Shown here piece after piece: positions 7,917 through 13,870 of a stretch of 16,832 nucleotides of DNA (position 1 is the stretch's first letter; each line of letters opens with the position of its first letter). Source of the stretch: Candidatus Omnitrophota bacterium (GTDB lineage Bacteria > Omnitrophota > Gorgyraeia > Gorgyraeales > Gorgyraeaceae); NCBI GenBank assembly GCA_018901615.1, contig JAHIEN010000137.1, positions 1 through 16,832 of the forward strand, written 5' to 3'. The position numbers and the translations under genes were made by a program. The notes below the pieces were generated by a model that saw nothing but the letters and a program-made list of their open reading frames with translations, was not told the origin of the DNA and did no database searches.

Positions 7917-8880
7917 TCGTCAGATAGATTATTTGCGCATCTCAGTCACTGACAGGTGTAATCTGAGATGTAAATATTGCATGCCTGCAGGTGGTATTGC
8001 GAATAAACTTCATAGCGATCTTCTATCATTTGAAGAGATTGCAAAGATCGTGAGGATAGGAGTTTCTTTAGGTGTAGATAAAATACGTCTTACAGGCGGC
8101 GAGCCATTAGTGAGGAAGGATATTGTAGAACTTGTGAAGATTTTAGCTAATATAGAAGGCCTAAAGGATATTTCCATGACGACCAATGGCACTCTATTAA
8201 AGAATTATGCGTCACAACTTAAAAAAGCTGGACTCAAAAGGCTAAATATAAGTTTAGACACATTGCAAGAAGAGAAATATAAAGATGTCACAAGGGGAGG
8301 AGAATTAAAGGATGTAAAAGAGGCGATCAGTCTTTGTTTGGAAACAGGTTTTAGTCCCTTAAAGATAAACATGCTTCTTTTAGCCGGCATAAATGACGAT
8401 GAGATCATTGATTTTTTAAGATTGACGATAAACCTGCCTATACATGTAAGGTTTTTGGAGTTTATGCCGACAAAAAATAATGAATTCTGGCATTCCAGGA
8501 AGGATTTTATATCGTATAAAGAGGTTATAGATATCTCCCATGGGTTAGGGCCTGTGGAGAACATTGATGTATATGGCAATGGCCCTGCAAAAAACTTCAA
8601 GATTAAACATGCCAAAGGCACATTTGGATCTATAGCTCCTTTGAGTGAAAGTTTTTGTTCTAGTTGCAACAGGCTCAGGCTTACATCAGATGGATTTTTA
8701 AAAGGTTGCCTGCATTCAGACCTTAAGATTAATCTAAAAGATCCTATAAGGCGGGGCATGGATGAAAAAAGACTTATCCAGCTTATAAACTTGGCAGTAA
8801 ATACAAAACCAAAGGAACATATTCTTAGCGAGAATCCGATTTCATCATCAGAATATTTGATGTGTCAGATAGGAGGATAG
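7894..8880 (+). CDS. moaA: GTP 3',8-cyclase MoaA (radical SAM)
   Basis: MoaA makes 3',8-cyclo-7,8-dihydro-GTP, the first intermediate of molybdopterin. The 328-aa protein has the radical-SAM cluster motif CNLRCKYC (C22, C26, C29), the SAM-binding TGGEPL, and the second MoaA-specific [4Fe-4S] site C255-x2-C258-x13-C272. It ends in Gly-Gly, the C-terminal tail needed for activity in MoaA. The start ATG lies inside the end of mobA with GGAGG just before it. moaC follows 4 bases after the stop, so the two enzymes of the first pathway stage are adjacent. Confidence 0.96.
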   Translation: MPLLDSFNRQIDYLRISVTDRCNLRCKYCMPAGGIANKLHSDLLSFEEIAKIVRIGVSLGVDKIRLTGGEPLVRKDIVELVKILANIEGLKDISMTTNGTLLKNYASQLKKAGLKRLNISLDTLQEEKYKDVTRGGELKDVKEAISLCLETGFSPLKINMLLLAGINDDEIIDFLRLTINLPIHVRFLEFMPTKNNEFWHSRKDFISYKEVIDISHGLGPVENIDVYGNGPAKNFKIKHAKGTFGSIAPLSESFCSSCNRLRLTSDGFLKGCLHSDLKINLKDPIRRGMDEKRLIQLINLAVNTKPKEHILSENPISSSEYLMCQIGG

Positions 8881-8884
8881 GGCA

Positions 8885-9343
8885 GTGGACAGTGGCGATA
8901 TAAGAATGGCGGATATAAGTGAAAAGTCACAGACTAAGAGGGTGGCCATTGCGCAGGCAAGGGTTTTTATGAAAAAGGATACGCTCTCAAGCTTGATCAA
9001 AGGCAATATCCCCAAGGGCGATGTCCTTGCTTGCGCAAAGGTAGCAGGTATTATGGCTGCTAAGAAGACGAGTGAGCTCCTTCCCCTATGCCATCCTTTA
9101 GAGATTACTAATGTAAAATTGGAGTTTGATATCGATGAGACAAAGGTCTGCATATTAGTAAAGGCAATAGTTTCTGTTCTTGGTAGGACCGGTGTTGAGA
9201 TGGAGGCGTTGACTGCAGCCTCTATTGCATCTCTAACTATCTATGATATGTGTAAGCCAGTGGACAGAGGTATAGTTATCTCTGATATTATGCTTTTGGA
9301 GAAGAGTGGAGGAAAGAGTGGCGCTTATAAAAGGCAAGGTTAA
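8885..9343 (+). CDS. moaC: Cyclic pyranopterin monophosphate synthase MoaC
   Basis: MoaC converts the MoaA product to cyclic pyranopterin monophosphate. The 152-aa protein contains MADISEKSQTKRVA near its start (family MVDVSxKxxTxRxA), AAKKTSELLPLCHPLEIT with the active-site KK and His, GRTGVEMEALTAASIA, and KPVDRG. The start is GTG at 8885 with AGGAGG 9 bases upstream. The ATG at 8906 would remove the conserved residues just before MADIS, so I prefer the GTG. The end overlaps the MOSC gene. Confidence 0.95.
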   Translation: MDSGDIRMADISEKSQTKRVAIAQARVFMKKDTLSSLIKGNIPKGDVLACAKVAGIMAAKKTSELLPLCHPLEITNVKLEFDIDETKVCILVKAIVSVLGRTGVEMEALTAASIASLTIYDMCKPVDRGIVISDIMLLEKSGGKSGAYKRQG

Positions 9344-9761
9344 GGCTATTTCCACATCTTCGAAAAAAGGGTCTAAAAAAAAGAATGTGCAGATCGCTGT
9401 ATTAAAGGAGGATTTTGGCATTGTGGGTGATGCGCACGGAGGAAGCGAGAGGCAGGTGAGTTTGCTCGCAGTTGAATCTATTGAGAAGATGCGCAATAAA
9501 GGTGTAGATGTAAATTCAGGTGATTTTGCAGAAAACATTACAACCTCTGGTATAGATTTGATGGCTTTAAAACTCGGCTCTCATTTAAAGATAGGTAAAT
9601 CTGCCCTATTAGAGATTACACAGATTGGCAAGGTTTGTCATAATAGGTGTAAGATATACTATCAGGTCGGTGATTGTGTTATGCCAAAAGAAGGTATATT
9701 CGCTAAGGTCTTAAAAGGCGGTGTTATTAAACCAAAGGATAGATTGGAGGTAGCAAAATGA
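9318..9761 (+). CDS. MOSC-domain protein of the molybdenum cofactor cluster
   Basis: About 147 aa, a single compact MOSC domain (the domain shared with the C terminus of Moco sulfurases). Signatures are VGDAHGGSERQVSLLAVESI, SGDFAENITT and the Cys-rich block IGKVCHNRCKIYYQVGDCVM, then EGIFAKVLKGG. Small MOSC proteins of this type often sit next to or are fused with MogA in anaerobes and are presumed to handle sulfur or Moco; the exact reaction is not established. I chose GTG 9318, since GGAGG at 9308-9312 sits 5 bases before it; GTG 9306 in the same frame is the alternative and would add 4 residues. The gene overlaps moaC and shares ATGA with mogA. Confidence 0.85.
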   Translation: MALIKGKVKAISTSSKKGSKKKNVQIAVLKEDFGIVGDAHGGSERQVSLLAVESIEKMRNKGVDVNSGDFAENITTSGIDLMALKLGSHLKIGKSALLEITQIGKVCHNRCKIYYQVGDCVMPKEGIFAKVLKGGVIKPKDRLEVAK

Positions 9762-10288
9762 CACGAAGTGAACGAAGTGAGCGGAGTCCCGAGCAAGCGA
9801 AGCGAGTCGAGGGATACTCTGTAGCAGTATTAACAATAAGTGATAAATGTTCAAAAGGCCAGCGTGAAGATGAGAGCGGTAAGATTGTCCAGGATATCAT
9901 TAAGAATCTTCCAGGTGATGTGGTAAAGTATGAAATAATCCCTGATGAGCCGGAGATGATCAAAGAAAGGCTTAAAAATTATTGTGATGAATTAAAGGTG
10001 GATCTTGTTCTTACAAATGGCGGGACAGGATTTACTACAAGGGATGTTACCCCTGAGGCCACAAAAGAGGTTATTGAAAAGGAGGTCCCGGGGATCCCTG
10101 AAGCGATGCGCACACTTTGCCTCGGCCTTACCAAAAGGGCAATGCTTTCAAGGGGCATCTCAGGTATCAGAGGAAAGACATTGATACTTAATCTACCTGG
10201 CAGCACCAGGGGCGCAAAGGAGTCTTTAGAGGCTGTGCTGGAAGGCCTGCCGCATGGCCTGGATATGGTTGTTGGAAGGGAACACTAA
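9758..10288 (+). CDS. mogA: Molybdopterin adenylyltransferase MogA/MoaB
   Basis: This 176-aa protein adenylylates molybdopterin before metal insertion by MoeA. The conserved domain starts only at about residue 20 (YSVAVLTISDKCSKG) and carries TNGGTGFTTRDVTPEAT, VPGIPEAMR and LNLPGSTRGAKESLE, all diagnostic of MogA/MoaB/Cnx1G. The first 19 residues (MTRSERSERSPEQAKRVEG) are not part of the fold. They are the translation of a palindromic repeat that lies between the ATG and the domain. GGAGG at 9746-9750 and the ATGA overlap with the MOSC gene fix the start, so the repeat is translated. The stop is immediately followed by the GTG of the chrA-like gene. Confidence 0.93.
   Translation: MTRSERSERSPEQAKRVEGYSVAVLTISDKCSKGQREDESGKIVQDIIKNLPGDVVKYEIIPDEPEMIKERLKNYCDELKVDLVLTNGGTGFTTRDVTPEATKEVIEKEVPGIPEAMRTLCLGLTKRAMLSRGISGIRGKTLILNLPGSTRGAKESLEAVLEGLPHGLDMVVGREH
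9762..9819 (+). repeat. GAGCGAAGCGA-type palindromic repeat inside the mogA coding region
   Basis: The segment starts with a direct repeat CGAAGTGA-A-CGAAGTGA and continues into TCCC (9787-9790), a 20-base centre of GAGC/GAAGCGAG units, and GGGA (9811-9814), with an outer imperfect match AGT/ACT. The centre resembles those of the repeats at 5155-5217 and in the thiM leader. Its length keeps the mogA frame open and adds Arg/Ser/Glu-rich residues to the protein's N terminus. Confidence 0.7.
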
Positions 10289-10810
10289 GTGATTCTACTG
10301 AACCTTTTCCTTTCATTCCTGAGAATAGGATTATTTGCTATTGGCGGGGCGTATTCTTTCCTGCCTCTTATAGAAAGAGAAGTCGTTCATAAATATGGCT
10401 GGTTGACAAAGAATGAATTTCTGGATGTCATGGGCATGGTCAGGATATTTCCGGGCGCTATATCAATAAAGTTTGCAACCTATACTGGTTTTAAAATAGC
10501 CGGTATACCGGGCGTAATAGTTGCAAATTTAGGAAATATCCTGGGGCCGCTGGGTTTGATAATCTTTGCCTCATCCCTGTATGCCAGATATAAGGACCTG
10601 CCAAGTGTCCAGGGCGCATTTAGTATGATTCAGATGGCGATATTTGCTATGATTCTCGCTGTTGCATTTCAGCTGGTAAATACAGCTCAGTTGCTATCGA
10701 TAAAGCATCTATCGGTGGTGGTTATTTCTTTTATCCTTTTTTTCTACGCAAAACTCCATCCCGCAATAATCATTATCGCTGTGGGGCTTATAGGGGCTTT
10801 TATGAGGTAG
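10289..10810 (+). CDS. chrA: Chromate transporter (CHR) family protein, single domain
   Basis: The 173-aa membrane protein is one CHR domain with about five hydrophobic segments. It shows the family pattern FAIGGAYSFLPLIEREVV (residues 16-33), GWLTKNEFLDVMGM and PGAISIKFATYTGFKIAG (from about 55). Short-chain ChrA proteins normally work as adjacent pairs of opposite topology. Here only one copy is present, and the next gene is unrelated. The start is GTG directly after the mogA stop, so it is co-transcribed with the molybdenum genes. Chromate is a tetrahedral oxyanion like molybdate and sulfate, so oxyanion transport is plausible, but the substrate cannot be read from sequence. Confidence 0.85.
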   Translation: MILLNLFLSFLRIGLFAIGGAYSFLPLIEREVVHKYGWLTKNEFLDVMGMVRIFPGAISIKFATYTGFKIAGIPGVIVANLGNILGPLGLIIFASSLYARYKDLPSVQGAFSMIQMAIFAMILAVAFQLVNTAQLLSIKHLSVVVISFILFFYAKLHPAIIIIAVGLIGAFMR

Positions 10811-10851
10811 GATATCTACAAGTTGCAATTGTCATTTTACTAAGTTACAGA

Positions 10852-10880
10852 TTGACAGTAAATAAATATTGTGGTTTAAT
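10852..10880 (+). promoter_or_regulatory. Sigma-70-type promoter for the thiamine operon
   Basis: TTGACA (10852-10857, full consensus) is followed after exactly 17 bases by TTTAAT (10875-10880, five of six). Transcription would start near 10887, immediately before the TPP aptamer. TATAAT at 10881 is a full -10 match but its spacing (23) is wrong. Confidence 0.7.
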
Positions 10881-10889
10881 TATAATTAA

Positions 10890-10980
10890 TAACGGGGAGG
10901 TCGTGAAACGGCCTGAGAGTTCCGCAGGAGCGGATTACCCAAGGAACCTGAACTGGATAATGCCAGCGTAGGGAGTATAA
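10890..10980 (+). promoter_or_regulatory. TPP riboswitch (THI element) aptamer
   Basis: The conserved parts are in the canonical order: GGGG (10894-10897), a P3 stem GGTCGT/ACGGCC (10899-10904/10908-10913), CTGAGA (10913-10918), a small extra hairpin CCGC/GCGG (10922-10933), ACCC closing P2, then GGAACCTGA, CTGG-ATAATG-CCAG (P5) and GCGTAGGGAG. These are the residues that grip the pyrimidine and pyrophosphate of TPP. P1 looks weak. It stands directly upstream of thiM-thiE-thi4, the expected targets. The extra P3a-like hairpin is a common optional element. Confidence 0.95.
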
Positions 10981-10987
10981 GTCGCAG

Positions 10988-11019
10988 ATTATCCCTGTGT
11001 GCTGGTCCAGGGATTTTTT
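10988..11019 (+). terminator. Riboswitch-controlled intrinsic terminator
   Basis: ATCCCTG (10991-10997) and CAGGGAT (11008-11014) form a 7-bp stem with a 10-base loop, followed by a run of six T (11014-11019). An antiterminator is also visible: GGATAAT in the aptamer core (10955-10961) is the exact reverse complement of ATTATCC (10988-10994), which overlaps the terminator's left arm. TPP binding would keep GGATAAT inside the aptamer and free the terminator, stopping transcription before thiM. Confidence 0.85.
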
Positions 11020-11020
11020 A

Positions 11021-11049
11021 TTGTATGGAATTTTAATAATTCCATACAA
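11021..11049 (+). repeat. Perfect 12-bp inverted repeat after the riboswitch terminator
   Basis: TTGTATGGAATT (11021-11032) and AATTCCATACAA (11038-11049) are perfect reverse complements with a 5-base loop (TTAAT). It begins one base after the terminator T-run and has no T-run of its own. It is the first of a series of hairpins in the thiM leader. Confidence 0.7.
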
Positions 11050-11060
11050 CTGTAGGGGGT

Positions 11061-11254
11061 TTAGGGGATTGCAGGCAATCCCCTAAGGGGTAACAGTGGA
11101 GTGATGTGACACTGCTGGCGCGACGAATAAGGAGCGCCGTTTAGCAGACCTGCCGAGCAAGTGAGGCAGGTAAAGGAACATCACGGAGCGTCATAGGGGC
11201 GTAAGCCCCTTTGAAACAAGTTCCGAGGAGCGGAGCGACGAGGTAACTTGTTTT
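11061..11254 (+). repeat. Hairpin array in the thiM 5' leader
   Basis: No gene fits here; the stretch is almost fully covered by inverted repeats. They are: TTAGGGGATTGC/GCAATCCCCTAA (11061-11086); CAGTG/CACTG (11094-11114) around GAGTGATGTGA; CTGCTGGCGC/GCGCC...AGCAG (11112-11147) around GACGAATAAGGA; ACCTGCC/GGCAGGT (11148-11171) around GAGCAAGTGA; AGGGGC-gtaa-GCCCCT (11195-11210); AAACAAGTT/AACTTGTTT (11214-11253) around a GAGGAGCGGAGCGA centre. GTGATGT (11101-11107) also pairs with ACATCAC (11178-11184), which would close a three-way junction around two of the hairpins. The thiM ribosome site (AGGAGG, 11255-11260) begins two bases after the last stem. Confidence 0.7.
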
Positions 11255-11267
11255 AGGAGGTTTTGAT

Positions 11268-12053
11268 ATGGATGTGTACAGTATTTTAGAGAAAGTCATG
11301 GCTCAGAAACCATTAGTCCATCACCTGACAAACTGGGTCACTATTTATGACTGCGCGAATATAGTAAAGGTGTTGGGCGCTTCTCCTGTAATGGCGCACG
11401 CCAGGGAAGAATCCGGGGACATGGCAGGTCTTGCCTCCAGCCTTGTCTTGAATATAGGGACTCTTACGCCAGAGTTTATCGAATCAATGAAGATCGCTGC
11501 CAAATCAGCGAATAAAAAAGGTATCCCTGTAGTCTTGGACGTTTGCGGCGCGGGCGCTACGAAATTAAGGGATGATAAATCTTTCGAGCTCTTAGACCAG
11601 GTAAAGATAGATGTAATAAAAGGAAATGCCTCGGAGATAGCCAGGATCGCGGGCGAGAATGTGAAGACAAAGGGCGTTGATTCAGTTGAGGTTGAAAAGA
11701 ATTTAATAGAGCTTGCCAGGCATCTGGCAGGAGAAAGAAACGCTACAGTTGTTATTACAGGGAAAGAAGACATTGTAGCTGATAAGACCAGATATTTCAT
11801 TGTGAAGAATGGACACGAGATGATGATGCATGTGGTAGGAACAGGTTGCATGGCTGCATCAGTCATAGGTACTTTCAGCGCTGTGCATAAAAACCTGGCT
11901 GAGGCGGCAGCCAGCGCTCTTTCGGTTTATGGCATAGCGGCAGAACTCGCGGCAAAGGAATCCAAAGGCCCGGCCACGTTTAAAGAAAAATTATTTGATA
12001 ATATCTACAGGCTTAATAAAGAGACAGTTGAAAGGATGAAGAAAGTAGAATGA
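11268..12053 (+). CDS. thiM: Hydroxyethylthiazole kinase ThiM
   Basis: This 261-aa ribokinase-like enzyme phosphorylates 4-methyl-5-(2-hydroxyethyl)thiazole, salvaging thiazole for thiamine. Signatures are HHLTNWVTIYDCANIVKVLG with the substrate-binding start, GIPVVLDVCGAGAT, IKGNASEIARIAG, and the C-terminal VVGTGCMAASVIG containing the catalytic-site Cys. AGGAGG lies 7 bases before the ATG at 11268. It is the first gene under the TPP riboswitch and overlaps thiE by 4 bases (ATGA). Its presence beside Thi4 shows both salvage and de novo routes to the thiazole half. Confidence 0.95.
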   Translation: MDVYSILEKVMAQKPLVHHLTNWVTIYDCANIVKVLGASPVMAHAREESGDMAGLASSLVLNIGTLTPEFIESMKIAAKSANKKGIPVVLDVCGAGATKLRDDKSFELLDQVKIDVIKGNASEIARIAGENVKTKGVDSVEVEKNLIELARHLAGERNATVVITGKEDIVADKTRYFIVKNGHEMMMHVVGTGCMAASVIGTFSAVHKNLAEAAASALSVYGIAAELAAKESKGPATFKEKLFDNIYRLNKETVERMKKVE

Positions 12054-12658
12054 TAAAGGGTTATTATTTTATAACAGATTCTGATCTCAGCAAAAAAGGC
12101 AACTTAAGCGACGTAAAAAGCGCTATAGAGGCAGGCGTAACAGTTATCCAGTACAGGGGCAAGCTCGATGATACTGACCGTATGCTTAAGGAAGCCCGGG
12201 AACTTAAAGAGATATGCGGGGGAAAAGTGCTTTTTATTATAAATGACAGAGTTGGTATTGCGCTATCTGTAGATGCAGGTGGCGTACACCTGGGCCAGGG
12301 AGATATGCCGTATGAGACAGCGCGAGAGCTTCTGGGCAAAGATAAGATAATAGGCGTGACAGTGCATGACCTGAAAGAAGCAGTATTGGCAGAAAAAAAA
12401 AGCGCAGATTATCTTGGGGTAAGTCCTGTATTTACTACGACTACTAAGGACGATGCCGGGAAACCATGCGGCGTAGAACTTATCAGAGAGATAAAGAAAA
12501 ATTGCAGGATCCCTGTTACTGCAATAGGAGGTATTACCCTGGACAATGCAAGGGAGGTGATAGAAGCGGGCGCAGACGCCATATGCGCCATATCAGCAGT
12601 TGTGACAAAGGATGATGTGAAGGGGGAGATCGAAAAATTCCAGAAATTTTTCGATTAA
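12050..12658 (+). CDS. thiE: Thiamine-phosphate synthase ThiE
   Basis: This 202-aa TIM barrel joins hydroxymethylpyrimidine pyrophosphate and thiazole phosphate to thiamine phosphate. Visible motifs are YFITDSDL at the start, VIQYRGK (family VQxRxK), FIINDRVGIAL, GGVHLGQGDMPYETAR, IIGVTVHDL, DYLGVSPVFTTTTKDDAG and TAIGGI with the phosphate-binding glycines. Length is normal. It is translationally coupled to thiM; thi4 follows after 14 bases. thiC and thiD, needed for the pyrimidine half, are not in the window. Confidence 0.95.
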   Translation: MIKGYYFITDSDLSKKGNLSDVKSAIEAGVTVIQYRGKLDDTDRMLKEARELKEICGGKVLFIINDRVGIALSVDAGGVHLGQGDMPYETARELLGKDKIIGVTVHDLKEAVLAEKKSADYLGVSPVFTTTTKDDAGKPCGVELIREIKKNCRIPVTAIGGITLDNAREVIEAGADAICAISAVVTKDDVKGEIEKFQKFFD

Positions 12659-12672
12659 CAAGAGGAGGTCGT

Positions 12673-13455
12673 ATGTTTCAGCCTGTGACTGAAGCAAAGA
12701 TTACAAAGGCGATTCTAAAGGAATTTGCCGCGTGGTTTGAGGAATATATTATTTCAGATGTAATAGTTGTAGGTGGTGGCCCGAGTGGACTTGTAGCAGC
12801 CAGGGAATTAGCAAGAGATGGATTAAAGACACTGGTCATTGAAGCAAATAACTATCTGGGCGGTGGTTTCTGGATAGGTGGCTATTTGATGAATACGCTT
12901 ACCTTCAGGGCGCCAGCTCAAAAAGTACTGGATGAATTAAATATCCCTTATAAAGAAGCAGATGAGGGATTATTTACAGCAGACGGGCCAAACGCGTGTT
13001 CTAAGCTCATATCAGCTACTTGCGACGCGGGCGCGAAGATCTTAAACATGACAAAGTTTGACGATGTGGTGTTCAGAAATGGAAAGGTAGAAGGAGTTGT
13101 CATAAACTGGACGCCTGTCTCAGCTTTGCCAAGACAGATTACATGCGTGGATCCGGTTTCCATGGAATCAAAGGTTGTAATAGATGCTACGGGGCACGAT
13201 GCCCATGTATGTAAGAGCCTGGAGAAAAGAGGTATGATAAAGCTTAAAGATTTCGGTCCGATGGACGCCAATAGCTCGGAGGATTTAGTTGTGGAGAAGA
13301 CGGGCGAGATCTTTCCGGGCCTCCTTGTCTCAGGTATGGCAGTATCGACCGCGTATGGTATACCTCGTATGGGCCCTACATTCGGAGGCATGCTCCTATC
13401 TGGTAAAAGAGCAGCTAAGCTTGCAAAAGAGAAGCTTTTAACCTGTCAGGTATAA
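12673..13455 (+). CDS. thi4: Thiamine thiazole synthase, Thi4/archaeal type
   Basis: This 260-aa flavin-fold protein makes the thiazole moiety from NAD+ and glycine, replacing the ThiG/ThiS route. It has a dinucleotide-binding start VIVVGGGPSGLVAAREL, the acidic strand end VIEANN, GGGFWIGGYLMN, ATGHDAHV, and a C-terminal PGLLVSGMAVSTAYG...RMGPTFGGMLLSG typical of the family. In the key loop it reads ITCVDP with Cys158. In yeast Thi4 the cysteine here donates its own sulfur (single turnover), whereas the methanogen enzymes have His and use sulfide. This copy therefore looks like the Cys type, although the alignment is by eye. AGGAGG lies upstream of the ATG at 12673. It ends the riboswitch-controlled operon. 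Confidence 0.92.
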   Translation: MFQPVTEAKITKAILKEFAAWFEEYIISDVIVVGGGPSGLVAARELARDGLKTLVIEANNYLGGGFWIGGYLMNTLTFRAPAQKVLDELNIPYKEADEGLFTADGPNACSKLISATCDAGAKILNMTKFDDVVFRNGKVEGVVINWTPVSALPRQITCVDPVSMESKVVIDATGHDAHVCKSLEKRGMIKLKDFGPMDANSSEDLVVEKTGEIFPGLLVSGMAVSTAYGIPRMGPTFGGMLLSGKRAAKLAKEKLLTCQV

Positions 13456-13469
13456 CAAATTTATTTTAG

Positions 13470-13496
13470 TTGCATTTTTTTGAATCGAGGTATAGT
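13470..13496 (+). promoter_or_regulatory. Possible promoter for the UPF0016-family gene
   Basis: TTGCAT (13470-13475) and TATAGT (13491-13496) are reasonable -35 and -10 matches, but the spacer is only 15 bases. The AT-rich 86-base gap after thi4 and the change of gene function suggest a new transcript here. No yybP-ykoY-like manganese riboswitch is visible. Confidence 0.3.
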
Positions 13497-13541
13497 ATAA
13501 AAAACTGAGGATGGAATTATGTGAAGTATTAGGAGGGGATT

Positions 13542-13814
13542 ATGGACTGGAAGATATTTTTTGCTACTTTTGGCGCTATATTTTTCGCGGAACTCGCTGA
13601 TAAAACTCAATTAGTAGGGATAGGTATGTCCGCGAAATCAGGTAGGCCTTTATCGGTCTGGCTAGGCTCCATATCAGCGTATATTATTGTCACAGCGATA
13701 AGTGTATTGATAGGCACGACGCTTGGAAAATATATCAAACCTGAGATAATAAAATACACAGGCGCCGCGCTATTCATAGTCGTAGGCGTACTAATGCTAA
13801 CAGGCAAGCTTTAA
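13542..13814 (+). CDS. UPF0016/GDT1 (TMEM165-like) membrane protein, half-size
   Basis: This 90-aa protein has three hydrophobic segments and one copy of the family signature as AELADKTQL (residues 17-25), close to the ExGDKT consensus with Ala in place of Gly. Two-domain relatives (GDT1, TMEM165, MneA) are cation transporters linked to Mn2+ or Ca2+. A 90-aa form carries one repeat and would need to dimerise. AGGAGG lies before the ATG at 13542. It stands alone between thi4 and the second tatC, and its stop codon is inside a hairpin. The family is recognisable; the ion is inferred from relatives. Confidence 0.85.
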   Translation: MDWKIFFATFGAIFFAELADKTQLVGIGMSAKSGRPLSVWLGSISAYIIVTAISVLIGTTLGKYIKPEIIKYTGAALFIVVGVLMLTGKL

Positions 13815-13852
13815 TTTCACACTTTTGTGACACACAGAAATGCGTGAAATTA
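13812..13852 (+). repeat. Hairpin over the UPF0016 stop codon
   Basis: TAATTTCAC (13812-13820) and GTGAAATTA (13844-13852) are perfect reverse complements. Between them TTTTGTG and CACAGAA can pair with one G-T, giving a long two-part stem. The left arm contains the TAA stop. There is no T-run after it, so it is more likely an mRNA 3' end or processing structure than a classical terminator. Confidence 0.55.
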
Positions 13853-13870
13853 GAGTATCATTAGGTATGC

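Noticed and set aside
8205..8759. Minus-strand frame (184 codons) opposite moaA
   Set aside because: It is the antisense of conserved moaA codons, including the second cluster site; nothing in it looks like a protein family.
11061..11254. CRISPR array
   Set aside because: The hairpins differ in stem sequence and spacing; there are no identical direct repeats with unique spacers.
11021..11267. T-box, leader peptide or small gene in the thiM leader
   Set aside because: There is no T-box core, and no open frame of useful length with a ribosome site is present.
11345..11866. Minus-strand frame (173 codons) opposite thiM
   Set aside because: Antisense of conserved thiM; composition is Ser/Thr/Pro-rich as expected from shadow frames.
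12948..13391. Minus-strand frame (147 codons) opposite thi4
   Set aside because: Shadow of the conserved thi4 gene with no independent support.
13456..13541. yybP-ykoY manganese riboswitch before the UPF0016 gene
   Set aside because: I could not find its conserved core in this 86-base gap; only a weak promoter-like pair and a ribosome site are visible.
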